This document shows positions 17,660 through 26,279 of a stretch of DNA of 64,000 nt, piece by piece. The stretch is from contig NZ_JAUSXR010000001.1 of assembly GCF_030816155.1 (NCBI RefSeq), positions 2,604,001-2,668,000 of the forward strand, given 5' to 3'. Within the stretch, counting starts at the first letter, position 1. Each line of letters starts with the position of its first letter. The notes under the pieces were generated by a model, which ran no database searches, had not been told where the DNA came from, and saw nothing but the letters and a program-made list of their open reading frames with translations. The position numbers and the translations under genes were made by a program. Source of the DNA: Arthrobacter woluwensis (GTDB taxonomy: Bacteria; Actinomycetota; Actinomycetes; Actinomycetales; Micrococcaceae).

Positions 17660-18674
17660 ATGGGAAGCACGGTGTGGGGCGCGGATGTCGCGCAGCTGCG
17701 CACTCTGGCGCAGACCTTCGGTAAGGCATCGGAGAATCTGCTCCAGCAGTCGAGCCAGCTGGGCCAGAGCATCAACAGCGCACAGGCATGGCAAGGCCCG
17801 GACGCGGTCCGGTTCAAGTCGGAGTGGAACAGCAGTCACCGCACGGTGCTGATGAACGCGGCGTCGGCGCTCAAGAAGCAGTCGCGCTTCCTGCTCACGC
17901 AGGCCGACGAGCAGGAGACGGCGTCGAACGCGGCCCACGGGTCCGGCGGCGGCCCTATGCCGGGAGGTCCGGGCGGGCGGGCCGGGTGGCAACGGCGGCG
18001 GTGGACCGTTCGACTGGCTGAATCAAGGATCCGATTTTCGCGATATCTGGGGCCTTCGCGGCAAGATCAAGGCGCCTTTCGATCTCGTGAAGAACAGCAT
18101 GGGCCTCTACATGGCTTGGAAGAACGGCATGCCGAGCCCGAAGGACTTCTCCGCCTGGTCGTCGTTGATCGGCAAGCTGCCGGCACGGAGCGTCCCTTAC
18201 AACCTGCTCGATTCGGCGACCGACATCCTTGGCCTGAAGAACCTCCAGAAGTACGTGCCTGAGCTCAACAAATTCTCCGGGGTCTTCAAGGAGAGCGAAC
18301 TGTTCTTCAAAGGCAAGGGGCAGGTTCTGGAGGCCCTGGGCAAGGGCGGCCTGGGCAGAGCGCTCGGCTGGGCCGGCGTCGGCCTGAATGCCTATGACAC
18401 GGTCAACAACATCTCGAAGGGCGAATACGGAGACGCGGCGATCTCCGGTGCAAAGACCGCGCTCGCCGTGGGTTCCTTCCTGCCGCCTCCGGCAGGTACC
18501 GTGTGCATGGTGGCCAGCGCTGCGTGGGCCGTGTACGACATCCCGGTAGTCAAGGACTTCGTTAACGGCGCAGTCTCACACACAGTTGATGCTGTAGCCG
18601 ACGCAGGCAAGGCTGTAGGCAAGGGACTTGTGGATGCCGGCAAGAGCGTGACGAAATTCTTGGGTTTCGGGTGA
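17660..18674 (+). CDS. WXG100-domain secreted-effector-like protein, broken by an apparent frameshift
   Basis: Residues 1-95 form a helical hairpin with Trp44-Gln-Gly46 at the turn, the WXG100 signature of type VII (ESX) substrates, after a good ribosome site (AGGAG). A Gly/Pro linker follows. Around 17965-17990 the meaningful frame changes by one base: upstream coding is in one frame, downstream (GPFDWLNQGSDF through the end at 18674) in another. Removing one G near 17985 gives a continuous 337-residue protein with a Gly-rich linker and a C-terminal domain containing hydrophobic, Gly/Ala-rich helices. The GTG at 18087 has no ribosome site, so a separate second gene is unlikely. It could be a true frameshift, a sequencing error in a G-rich run, or recoding. 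Confidence 0.7.
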
Positions 18675-18731
18675 GCGCGCTGCTGACTGCAATAAGCCAT
18701 GACCACGTACGATGACCGATGAGGAGCACCC

Positions 18732-19361
18732 TTGACATCCACCGATGAGAGAATGGCCCCCACCTACAGCGGATTCGGATACAGCGAGCTCGCATACATC
18801 CTCCGCTCCTTTGACACCCCGTCTTCAGCGCGCTCAGTTGAAGTGCTCCGCATGCAGGACGAAGTATCCGATGACGCCCTGTGTATGGCGGGAGCGTCTT
18901 CTCTTCTGGCCCACGATTACGCCAGCTACTCCGATGGCACCGAGTTCCTGGTGCCTGCGGCTCCGGTGGCGTATGCCTTGGCCAATGCCACTATCTGGAC
19001 GCAGATCGAACTGCTGACTGCAGAGACCAACGACACCGTGGTGCATGTCGAATCCGATGACGTCTCCATGCTCATGCAGCCGCGGATGCTGATGTCGTGG
19101 TTCATCTTCCCGCAGAACCCTACGCTGGACGGCTCCGAAGCAGTGTTGAGCGTGCTCGAGGAGCATATCCGGCAGCATCCCAGCGGCACGGCCATGCTGC
19201 GAACTTTCGGGCTCACCGAGGAGAAACACCTTCTGATACGCCGTGATGGCGAGAGCTGGACAACCGCGGTGGTTCCCGACCCCTCGAAGGATGCCGTGGA
19301 GACTACAGGCCTGGATCGAGTCGCGTTCCTGAAGAAGATCCGCGTCACGCGGGAATTCTGA
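18732..19361 (+). CDS. EspG-like protein downstream of the WXG100 gene
   Basis: An acidic soluble protein of 209 residues with no signal peptide. The start is TTG at 18732 behind GAGGAG. It is homologous along its length to the product at 13085 (see shared motifs there: FGxxELA near residue 16, MxMLMQPxxLxxWF near residue 115). Placement right after a WXG100-type gene is where a dedicated ESX chaperone or immunity protein would be expected. It overlaps the next membrane gene (TGATG). Base composition is less GC-rich than the neighbours at 8-17 kb, hinting at a different history for the 18.7-20.2 kb stretch. Confidence 0.6.
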   Translation: MTSTDERMAPTYSGFGYSELAYILRSFDTPSSARSVEVLRMQDEVSDDALCMAGASSLLAHDYASYSDGTEFLVPAAPVAYALANATIWTQIELLTAETNDTVVHVESDDVSMLMQPRMLMSWFIFPQNPTLDGSEAVLSVLEEHIRQHPSGTAMLRTFGLTEEKHLLIRRDGESWTTAVVPDPSKDAVETTGLDRVAFLKKIRVTREF

Positions 19362-20032
19362 TGGTCCGTCGCCCGGGACCTTGGGAGCGGCGCGCCCGTG
19401 AAGATGCCCTTTCCCGGGGGCTCACCCGTGAGGAGTACGGCGTCTATAAGGGCGACTTCGGCACACCGATCAAGCCCGTGACCTCGGTGGGTGGGCTGCT
19501 GATCATCGCGGTCGCCTGCACGATCCTGTCGGTGGTCGTCATATTCGCGGTGGTCATGAGTATTGTCGCACCAGGGTCTAGCCCCGGCAGCCGCTTCCAG
19601 CCGTCTCTCATCCTATGCGTGCTGATCACGGTGGCCGTCACGGCAACCGCGTGGGGGTACTTCCTTAAGGAGCACCAAGCATCACGCCTCCGTCGCTCCC
19701 GAGGCAAGTCCCTGAGTTCGCTACGCTCTGAACCACAAGACCAACCGATGAATGTTGGGCCACACGTCCTACCGGGTACCCCGCCAACTCGGGCGCGTAG
19801 ACCTTCTCCGGCGGGCTTGATACTCGGAGGAGCACTGCTCGTCATTGGCGGCGGCCTTGGAATAGTCGTCCTTGTCCGATCTCTCACGATTCTCCTCGGC
19901 GGTGACACTCTCGAGCTTCTTTGGACCGGTCTGTGGCTTGCCGCACTGGCATGTTTCTTGATGCTCGCCGGGATCGCGGGGATTCGCAGAGCCCGTGACC
20001 GAACTGCTGCGTTCCGACGAGAAAATAGATAA
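19361..20032 (+). CDS. Four-span membrane protein of the ESX-like module
   Basis: This product of 223 residues starts with a basic cytoplasmic segment (about 1-42) containing an RREDALSRG-like charged patch. A pair of helices follows (about 43-70 and 80-102), then a polar loop and a second pair (about 150-172 and 182-208). It overlaps the EspG-like gene by one base (TGATG). No enzymatic motif is visible. Anchoring or immunity for the WXG100-linked effector are possible roles but are inference from gene order only. Confidence 0.6.
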   Translation: MVRRPGPWERRAREDALSRGLTREEYGVYKGDFGTPIKPVTSVGGLLIIAVACTILSVVVIFAVVMSIVAPGSSPGSRFQPSLILCVLITVAVTATAWGYFLKEHQASRLRRSRGKSLSSLRSEPQDQPMNVGPHVLPGTPPTRARRPSPAGLILGGALLVIGGGLGIVVLVRSLTILLGGDTLELLWTGLWLAALACFLMLAGIAGIRRARDRTAAFRRENR

Positions 20033-20034
20033 CC

Positions 20035-20223
20035 ATGGAAGTCATCCTCGGAGCAGGAATCGTTGTCCTGGTACTCTCGGGCCTATCGGTGATCTGGACG
20101 CTCCGCGACCGACGCAGGCGCCGTCTCAATCCGCCCCGCCGACGTGGAGCGCAGCAACGGTCAGACGAGCCCACCCGTTACGACGGTTTGGGCCACAACG
20201 ATGCTCCGAGCTCGCACACCTGA
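20035..20223 (+). CDS. Small single-span membrane protein
   Basis: Sixty-two residues: one N-terminal hydrophobic helix (about 3-22) followed by an Arg-rich stretch and a polar tail. It starts 2 bases after the preceding stop, which suggests the last gene of the WXG100/EspG-like module. No recognised family. Confidence 0.5.
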   Translation: MEVILGAGIVVLVLSGLSVIWTLRDRRRRRLNPPRRRGAQQRSDEPTRYDGLGHNDAPSSHT

Positions 20224-20262
20224 CTTCTTGTAGCCCCTCTGGATTACCGAATCGGTGACTCC

Positions 20263-20320
20263 GGCGCCCTTGTGGTGTTTCGGCGCCCCCATGGGGGCGC
20301 CGAAACACCACAAGGGCGCC
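20263..20320. repeat. Perfect 58-base palindrome
   Basis: Two uninterrupted 29-base arms meet at CCCCCA/TGGGGG without any loop. No T-run flanks it. It lies 40 bases after the small membrane gene and about 135 bases before asd, both on the plus strand. It may terminate the ESX-like module, but it is longer and more perfect than termination requires. Confidence 0.85.
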
Positions 20321-20443
20321 GACGCGGCCGGGGCCGACTCCCGGAGGCCCGCTCGCCCTCCGCGCCGCCCGCCGTCGCGCGCTTCCGGGCCGTTCCCAAC
20401 ACCCATGTGACGTAACCGGCGGAAACGCGGGCGTCTTTCCCCG

Positions 20444-20449
20444 TAAAAT
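20444..20449 (+). promoter_or_regulatory. asd -10 element (leaderless start)
   Basis: TAAAAT ends 6 bases before the asd ATG, and no ribosome site is present. Transcription would start at or next to the ATG. Confidence 0.55.
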
Positions 20450-20455
20450 CAGGTC

Positions 20456-21586
20456 ATGACTAACGCAGCCGTGCCTTCCGTAGGTTTTGTCGGGTGGCGT
20501 GGCATGGTCGGTTCCGTCCTCATGCAGCGCATGCAGGAAGAGCATGACTTTGCCAGCCTGAACCCCGTCTTCTTCTCCACCTCCAACGCAGGTGGTGCCG
20601 CCCCGTCCTTCGCGGAGGGCGCCGGCACGCTGGAAGACGCGTTCGACATCGACACCCTGGCGAAGCTGCCGATCATCGTCACCGCTCAGGGCGGGGACTA
20701 CACGAAGCAGGTCCACACCGCGCTGCGCTCGCGCGGCTGGGACGGCCTGTGGATCGACGCCGCCTCCACGCTGCGCATGAACGACGACTCGATCATCGTC
20801 CTGGACCCCATCAACCGTGACGTCATCGACCGGGGGCTGGCATCCGGGGTGAAGGACTTCATCGGCGGCAACTGCACCGTGTCCTGCATGCTCATGGGCC
20901 TGGGCGGCCTGTTCAAGAACAACCTGGTCGAGTGGGGCACCTCCATGACGTACCAGGCGGCCTCGGGCGGCGGCGCACGGCACATGCGAGAGCTGCTCAA
21001 CCAGTTCGGCACCCTGAATGCCGAGGTCAGCAGCGAACTGCAGGACCCGGCGTCGGCGATCCTGGAGATCGACCGCAAGGTGCTCGCCCACCAGCGCGAC
21101 GGCGTCGACGCCGCCCAATTCGGTGTTCCGCTCGCGGGCTCGCTCATCCCCTGGATCGACTCGGACCTCGGCAACGGCCAGAGCCGCGAGGAGTGGAAGG
21201 CCGGGGTGGAGACCAACAAGATCCTCGGCACCACCGACGCGGACCGCATCATCATGGACGGTCTCTGCGTGCGCATCGGCGCCATGCGCTCCCACTCGCA
21301 GGCGCTCACCCTCAAGCTCCGCGAGGACCTCTCCGTCGGGGAGATCGAGAAGATCATCGACGCCGACAACGAGTGGGCCACGGTCGTGCCCAACGTCAAG
21401 GAGGCGTCCATGAACGACCTCACCCCCGTCGCCGCCTCCGGCACGCTGAACATCCCGGTCGGCCGCATCCGCAAAATGGAGATGGGCCCGGAGTACATCA
21501 GCGCCTTCACCGTGGGTGACCAGCTCCTCTGGGGCGCCGCCGAACCGCTGCGCCGCATGGTCAGCATCGCGACCGGCCGCCTCTGA
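20456..21586 (+). CDS. asd: Aspartate-semialdehyde dehydrogenase
   Basis: NADPH-dependent reduction of aspartyl phosphate to the semialdehyde, branch point to lysine/diaminopimelate, threonine and methionine. The protein has 376 residues. [18 protein letters not shown] at the N-terminus, the nucleophile in GGNCTVSCM (Cys140) and the later [11 protein letters not shown]is region are those of the E. coli-type (proteobacterial) subfamily, rather than the shorter form usually found downstream of lysC in many actinobacteria. Consistent with that, no aspartokinase gene is adjacent. A TAAAAT box right before the ATG suggests a leaderless mRNA. Confidence 0.95.
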   Translation: MTNAAVPSVGFVGWRGMVGSVLMQRMQEEHDFASLNPVFFSTSNAGGAAPSFAEGAGTLEDAFDIDTLAKLPIIVTAQGGDYTKQVHTALRSRGWDGLWIDAASTLRMNDDSIIVLDPINRDVIDRGLASGVKDFIGGNCTVSCMLMGLGGLFKNNLVEWGTSMTYQAASGGGARHMRELLNQFGTLNAEVSSELQDPASAILEIDRKVLAHQRDGVDAAQFGVPLAGSLIPWIDSDLGNGQSREEWKAGVETNKILGTTDADRIIMDGLCVRIGAMRSHSQALTLKLREDLSVGEIEKIIDADNEWATVVPNVKEASMNDLTPVAASGTLNIPVGRIRKMEMGPEYISAFTVGDQLLWGAAEPLRRMVSIATGRL

Positions 21587-21773
21587 CAGCTCCGGCTTCC
21601 CGGCGTCTCCGGAAGGCGCGGATTCCTGCGGGAGTCCGCGCCTTCCGTCGTTTCCCGGGCACGACGACGGCGGGCGCGCGGTCGGCGCTGCGGGTCTCGG
21701 CTATGTGCATGACTCCGTCCACAAGGCAGCCCCAGTGCTGTGCTTGCTCCGCCGGTCATGCCACCATGGAGCC

Positions 21774-22919
21774 ATGAACCTGCCCACGCCTGAGCTGCCC
21801 CGTCCCGATGTCGATCCCGATGGCCTGTTGGAGTACTCGGTAGTCTTCACGGACCGGTCGCTGAACCACATGTCCCAGCGCTTCATCACCGCGATGCAGC
21901 AGACGCTGGAGATCCTCCGCACCGCGTACTCGGCGGACGCCGTCGCCCTCGTCAACGGCGGCGGAAGTTACGCCATGGAGGCGGTCGCGCGGCACTTCGC
22001 GGCGGGCGCGCATGCCCTGGTGGTGCGCAACGGGCTCTTCTCCTACCGCTGGTCCCAGATCCTCGACGCCGGTTCCATCGCCTCCAGCGTCACGGTCTGC
22101 ACTGCGCGCCCGGACGGCGAGGGCGCGCAGGCGGCGTGGAGCCCTGCGCCGCTCGACGAGGTCGTGGCCGCCATCCGCGCCGAGCGGCCCGCCGTCGTGT
22201 TCGCGCCGCACGTCGAGACGGCGGCCGGCATGGTCCTCCCTGACGAGTACGTCCGGGGCCTCGCCGATGCCGTGCACGAGGTGGGCGGCGTGCTGGTGCT
22301 CGACTGCATCGCGTCCGGCGCCCTGCTCGTGGACATGCAGGCGCTCGGGGTGGACGTCCTGCTCAGTGCCCCTCAGAAGGGCTGGAGCGGCTCTCCCGGC
22401 GTCGGTTACGTCATGCTCAGCAGGACAGCCCGGGAGTTCGTGGAGTCCCGCTCGTCGACGAGCTTCGCCCTCGACCTGCGGACCTGGCTCAACATCTCCG
22501 AGGCCTACCGCGAGGGCCGGGCCGCGTACCACGCCACGATGCCGACGGACACGATCGTGCGGAACCTCGCCCAGATGATCGAGACGCGGGACCGCGGCTA
22601 TGAGCAACTGCGGGCGGCTCAGGAAGAGCTCGGGCGGCGGGTCCGGGAGCTTCTCGCGGAGCGTGGGCTGCCGTCGGTGGCGTCCTCGGAGTTCGCGGCG
22701 CCAAGCGTCGTGGTCGCGCACACCACTGACCCCGAGCTGAAGTCCGGAGCCCGCTTCGGGCGGGAGGGCGTTCAGGTGGCGGCCGGTGTGCCGCTGCACT
22801 GCGGAGAGCCGGAGGACTTCTCCACGTTCCGTGTCGGGCTGTTCGGGCTGGACAAGCTCGGCGACGTCAATGGCACGGTCGAGCGGCTGCGCGCTGCCCT
22901 GGACCGCATGGGAATCTAG
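21774..22919 (+). CDS. Class V PLP-dependent aminotransferase (alanine/serine-glyoxylate type)
   Basis: A protein of 381 residues. The PLP lysine is in SAPQKGWSGSPGVGYVMLS (about residues 198-216), preceded by the Asp of VLVLDCIASG. NGGGSYAMEAVARHF near residue 65 is the phosphate-binding Gly-rich loop. The overall pattern fits the alanine-glyoxylate, serine-pyruvate and ureidoglycine-glyoxylate group, but the exact amino donor is not evident. The start at 21774 gives the standard family length; the Shine-Dalgarno-like GGAG is too close to it, so initiation is not certain. No pathway partner is nearby. Confidence 0.85.
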   Translation: MNLPTPELPRPDVDPDGLLEYSVVFTDRSLNHMSQRFITAMQQTLEILRTAYSADAVALVNGGGSYAMEAVARHFAAGAHALVVRNGLFSYRWSQILDAGSIASSVTVCTARPDGEGAQAAWSPAPLDEVVAAIRAERPAVVFAPHVETAAGMVLPDEYVRGLADAVHEVGGVLVLDCIASGALLVDMQALGVDVLLSAPQKGWSGSPGVGYVMLSRTAREFVESRSSTSFALDLRTWLNISEAYREGRAAYHATMPTDTIVRNLAQMIETRDRGYEQLRAAQEELGRRVRELLAERGLPSVASSEFAAPSVVVAHTTDPELKSGARFGREGVQVAAGVPLHCGEPEDFSTFRVGLFGLDKLGDVNGTVERLRAALDRMGI

Positions 22920-22969
22920 CCGGGCTCCGGCGTCACGCTTCCCGGCTCGGACACCGGGAAGGACAACAC

Positions 22970-24109
22970 CTACACCCGCTGAGTGCCCATGAACCGCTGG
23001 TAGGCAGCTGCCCGCGCCGAGCTCGAACGGTGCGGCCGGGCGCCGGCCCCATCGAACGGCTCAAGGACGACGGCGCCGCGCGAATCCGTGGACCAGGTCC
23101 CGTCCGTCACGCCGCCACTCATCGTGGTGCGTTTGAACATGCCGTTGCCGCCGGGCACGATCAGGTCGAAGTGCTCACGGGCAAGGACAGGAGTGCGGTC
23201 CGTGTACCCGAGGATGTACTCGTCGAAACCGGCCAGCACGTGGAACGATCGCGCCCCCGGCAGCGGCTCGCCATCCCTGGCGTCCAGCCACGCGGCCGTC
23301 TCCACGCTGAGCAGCCAGCCGCCTTCGTACTCGCGCGCCCGGTCGCCGAGGCGAAGTTGCGCCGCACGGCACGGGCCGAGGGGCAGGCCGGTCCACCAGG
23401 CGAAGTCGCGGATGGTCGCGGGGCCGTGGCTGCGGACATAACGTTCCAGCAGGTCATCGAGGGCGTCCTCCACGGACAACTCGCGTGGCGAGGTGATCCA
23501 CTCGTCCTGGAGCACGAAGAGATGCTCTTTGCCGTCGGCGGGTCCTTGAACGAGAGTTCCCGTGATGGACAGGACCAGGAGCAGGTGGGCGCCCCGCTGC
23601 TCCCGGGTGCCCTGCCCCGCCTCCTCGAGAGCCGTGAACAGTTCAGCCCGGGTGGCCCGGCCTCCCCCACGCAGGGTCCCTCGGACCACGGTGCGGGCCT
23701 TCTCCCAGTCCTCCGGGACGATGCTCAGATTCCGGTGCCGGGCGGCCATGGACTTCAGGAGGCGTTCGGCGGTCAGAGCGTGGAACAGGGGAAGGTCCTG
23801 CGGGAGCAGCGTGTGCAGGGTGCCGCGCATGGGCCACGACCGCACGATCTTGCCGTCGGCGAAGGCCTGGCGCACCGCAGCCGCTGAGGCCGCAGACGCC
23901 TGGGCCGCCGTCGTCGCGCCACCGGTCCACCGGGCGCCGATCGACCACGGGACCGAGTACCAGTCCTGCCCCTGCAGGGCCGTCATCCAGCCGACCACGT
24001 CCTCCGGGGAGTGGAAGTCGGAGCGGGGGAATCCTTCCGGCGCGGGCAGCAGCCCGTGACTGAGGAGCCGGAGGCGCGGGATGTCCCGCGGAGTCAGCGT
24101 CGAGGCCAT
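22970..24109 (-). CDS. HTH_42 winged-helix protein, AlkZ/YcaQ-like DNA glycosylase
   Basis: A single HTH_42 (PF06224-type) fold of 379 residues. Residues 44-50 read ALQGQDW: Gln46 and Gln48 match the catalytic QxQ motif of Streptomyces AlkZ, which excises bases cross-linked or alkylated by azinomycin. YcaQ members carry QxD instead. The later VRSWPMRGTLHTL and FDEYILGYTDRTPVL are family-conserved. TAGGAT lies 6 bases upstream of the ATG, so the mRNA is probably leaderless. It likely repairs bulky or cross-linked alkyl adducts; the substrate is inferred from the family. Confidence 0.82.
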   Translation of the reverse strand: MASTLTPRDIPRLRLLSHGLLPAPEGFPRSDFHSPEDVVGWMTALQGQDWYSVPWSIGARWTGGATTAAQASAASAAAVRQAFADGKIVRSWPMRGTLHTLLPQDLPLFHALTAERLLKSMAARHRNLSIVPEDWEKARTVVRGTLRGGGRATRAELFTALEEAGQGTREQRGAHLLLVLSITGTLVQGPADGKEHLFVLQDEWITSPRELSVEDALDDLLERYVRSHGPATIRDFAWWTGLPLGPCRAAQLRLGDRAREYEGGWLLSVETAAWLDARDGEPLPGARSFHVLAGFDEYILGYTDRTPVLAREHFDLIVPGGNGMFKRTTMSGGVTDGTWSTDSRGAVVLEPFDGAGARPHRSSSARAAAYQRFMGTQRV

Positions 24110-24174
24110 GCTGTCATCCTAGGCACAGGGGTACGACACCGCCCCGGCGACGCCGCACCGGATAAGGTGGATGA

Positions 24175-24651
24175 GTGACCCTGGGAGAACTCTGGCCGAA
24201 CATGCGCCTGCTGAGCCGGTGCCTGGCCGTGCCCGGCTGGTTCCTGGCGTTCCTCGGGATGGGCGCGGCCCTGTTCGTGGCGATCACGTCCGGGCTCAAG
24301 GTCTCAAGCACGCTGCAGATCATCCAGGTGATCGGCTCCACGGCCGCCGCGCTCTCGATCGTCTTCCTGGCCTGCGCGGTGTTCTCGCAGCCCCTGGACA
24401 AGCCCCGATCGGCGCGCTGGCAGCTCTCCCTCAGCAACGAGCTGCCCGTCATGGTGCGGAGCTTCTACTTCGGGGCGCTCATGATGCTCTCGGGGGCCAT
24501 CGCGTTCTCCGTGATCGGCCTGTTCCTGGTGGGTGGCCCCACCTCGCAGACCCTCGCCTTCAGCCAGGTCTTCCTCACGGGCGCCTGCGCCTCGGCCCTC
24601 AGCTACCTGCTCTTCAGCCGCGCCTGCTCACTGGACGAACCCGAGGCCTGA
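24175..24651 (+). CDS. Four-span membrane protein, unknown function
   Basis: This product of 158 residues has four hydrophobic segments (about 18-38, 46-68, 90-115 and 122-147). GTG at 24175 is chosen because TAAGGT ends 6 bases before it, the spacing seen for other leaderless genes here. It diverges from the AlkZ-like gene. A palindromic repeat begins at its stop codon. No family recognised. Confidence 0.6.
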   Translation: MTLGELWPNMRLLSRCLAVPGWFLAFLGMGAALFVAITSGLKVSSTLQIIQVIGSTAAALSIVFLACAVFSQPLDKPRSARWQLSLSNELPVMVRSFYFGALMMLSGAIAFSVIGLFLVGGPTSQTLAFSQVFLTGACASALSYLLFSRACSLDEPEA

Positions 24652-24725
24652 TCGACTGTCCCCTCCATACGATGTCGTTCCCGGCCGATTTTCCGGGAAA
24701 CAGCATGCTAAGGAGCAGTCGATGG
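24651..24725. repeat. Palindromic repeat family A, copy 1
   Basis: The outer arms ATCGACTG and CAGTCGAT and an inner GTTCCCGG/CCGGGAAAC stem frame a TTTTCC loop. The right arm GGAGCAGTCGATGG recurs in copies at 37291 and 37954. This copy is the most diverged, with several mismatches in the middle of the stem. It lies between convergent genes. Confidence 0.75.
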
Positions 24726-24749
24726 AAGGGTGGTCGATCGGAGGGGCGG

Positions 24750-25814
24750 TCAGAGTTCCAGGCCGATGAGCAGCGGCTCGTTGTGGAGCACGACGCCGAA
24801 CGCCGCCTCCACGCCGCCCCGCACCTCGCGCGCCAGGGCCAGGAGGTCCTGAGCGCTGGCGCCGCCGCGGTTGGTGAGCGCCAGGGTGTGCTTGGTGGAC
24901 AACGAGGCTCGGCCATCCGTCACGGAATCTTCGGCCAGGCCGAAGCCCTTCGGGAAGCCTGCGTGGTCGATCAGCCAGGCCGCGGACAGCTTCACCAGCC
25001 CGTCGCCCGCCGGGTACCGAGGAGCGTCCTCCGGCAGCCGGGCCGCCTCCGCCTCGCTGACCACGGGGTTCGTGAAGAAGGACCCCGTGGACCACGTGTC
25101 GTGGTCGTCCGGGTCCAGCACCATGCCCTTGCCCTTGCGGAGCCCGAGCACGGCGTGACGGACCTCCAGCGCGTTGGCCCGCTCCCCCGGCTCCACGCCC
25201 AGGGTGCGCGCCAGCTCGGCGTAGCGGATCGGGGCGCTCATGCGGCCCAGCGGGAACTGGAAAGTCACGCTCAGCACCACGAAGCGCGGGGACCCGTTGC
25301 TCGTGGTCCGCTTGAGGATCGAATCCCGGTACCCGAACTCCAGCTCGGAGAGAGTGAACGTCCGGACCGCGTTCGTGTCGCGGTCCCAGGTCCGCACCTG
25401 GGCGATGGTCTGGGAGACGTCCGCACCGTACGCGCCGACGTTCTGTACCGGGGTCGCCCCCGTGCTGCCGGGGATCCCGGACAGCGCTTCGACTCCGGAG
25501 TGTGCGTGCAGCACGCTGTGGTGCACGAACTCGTCCCAGGGATGCCCCGCCTGGACCGTGACGGTGGCGCCGCCGCAGGTCTCCTCAGAGGAGATCCGGA
25601 TGCCCCGCGACGTGATGCGCAGGACCGTGCCGGGGTACCCGTCGTCGGACACCAGGAGGTTCGATCCCCCGCCGAGGATCAGGAGATCCTCGCCCGCCGC
25701 GTCGGCGCTGCGGACTGCGTCGATGATCGCGGCTTCGGAGTCGGCCTCCACGTAACGGCCCGCGGGGCCGCCCACGCGGGTGGTCGTCAGTTCGGCGAGC
25801 GTCGGCTGTGTCAT
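24750..25814 (-). CDS. murB: UDP-N-acetylenolpyruvoylglucosamine reductase
   Basis: FAD enzyme of peptidoglycan precursor synthesis that reduces UDP-GlcNAc-enolpyruvate to UDP-MurNAc. The 354 residues show the FAD-binding LGGGSNLLVSDDGYPG, the GIPGSTGATPVQNVGAYG core and the proton-donor Ser in TGSFFTNPVVS. It is the third gene of a minus-strand unit and overlaps the dehydratase gene by four bases. The link of murB to the MaoC pair is known in several actinobacteria. Confidence 0.96.
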   Translation of the reverse strand: MTQPTLAELTTTRVGGPAGRYVEADSEAAIIDAVRSADAAGEDLLILGGGSNLLVSDDGYPGTVLRITSRGIRISSEETCGGATVTVQAGHPWDEFVHHSVLHAHSGVEALSGIPGSTGATPVQNVGAYGADVSQTIAQVRTWDRDTNAVRTFTLSELEFGYRDSILKRTTSNGSPRFVVLSVTFQFPLGRMSAPIRYAELARTLGVEPGERANALEVRHAVLGLRKGKGMVLDPDDHDTWSTGSFFTNPVVSEAEAARLPEDAPRYPAGDGLVKLSAAWLIDHAGFPKGFGLAEDSVTDGRASLSTKHTLALTNRGGASAQDLLALAREVRGGVEAAFGVVLHNEPLLIGLEL

Positions 25815-26278
25815 GCGGAGAGCTTCACCACGGCCTGGGCCTTCATGAGGACGCGCTGACCGTCGAAGGTGACGGTGAGGTCGATCCGGGCGGTGCCGGC
25901 CTCTTCGTCAAGCGCGCCGACGATGCCGGCCACCTCGATCTGCGCACCGGGCTCGTCAGTCCCGGTGGTGTCCTGGACCAGGACCGGCTTGGTGAAGCGG
26001 GTCTGGTAGTCGACGACGGCCCCGGGATCGCCCGCCCAGTCGGTGACCAGCTGAACCGCGGAGCCCATGGTGAACATGCCGTGGGCGATCACGCCCGGCA
26101 GCTCCACGCCCTGGGCGAAGGCCTCGTTCCAGTGGATCGGGTTGAAGTCCCCGGAGGCCCCGGCATACTTCACGAGGTCGACGCGGTTCACGTCGATGAC
26201 GCGACGGCCGATCTCCTGGCCCTTTTCCAGCTCATTCAGTGCAGGTCGATTCAAGGCAGGTCGATTCAGTGCAGGCAT
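25811..26278 (-). CDS. MaoC-like (3R)-hydroxyacyl dehydratase subunit (HadB-like)
   Basis: A hot-dog fold protein of 155 residues. The hydratase motif YAGASGDFNPIHWNEAFA supplies the catalytic Asp and His (family D-x4-H), so this is the active subunit of a HadA/HadB-like heterodimer acting on acyl-CoA or acyl-ACP. The first dozen residues are a repeated NRPAL unit arising from a 15-base tandem repeat. ATG overlaps the hadA-like stop by one base and its own stop overlaps murB. Arthrobacter-type cells lack mycolic acids, so the substrate is probably an ordinary fatty-acid intermediate. Confidence 0.88.
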   Translation of the reverse strand: MPALNRPALNRPALNELEKGQEIGRRVIDVNRVDLVKYAGASGDFNPIHWNEAFAQGVELPGVIAHGMFTMGSAVQLVTDWAGDPGAVVDYQTRFTKPVLVQDTTGTDEPGAQIEVAGIVGALDEEAGTARIDLTVTFDGQRVLMKAQAVVKLSA

Positions 26279-26279
26279 T
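26236..26279. repeat. 15-base tandem repeat at the HadB-like N-terminus
   Basis: Just under three units (GCAGGTCGATTCA with 2-3 variable bases) encode the repeated Asn-Arg-Pro-Ala-Leu at the N-terminus. The number of units can change without a frameshift. Confidence 0.7.

Noticed and set aside
18087..18674. Separate gene starting at GTG 18087
   Set aside because: No ribosome site, and the same frame encodes sensible protein upstream (GPFDWLNQGSDF); a frameshifted single gene explains it better.
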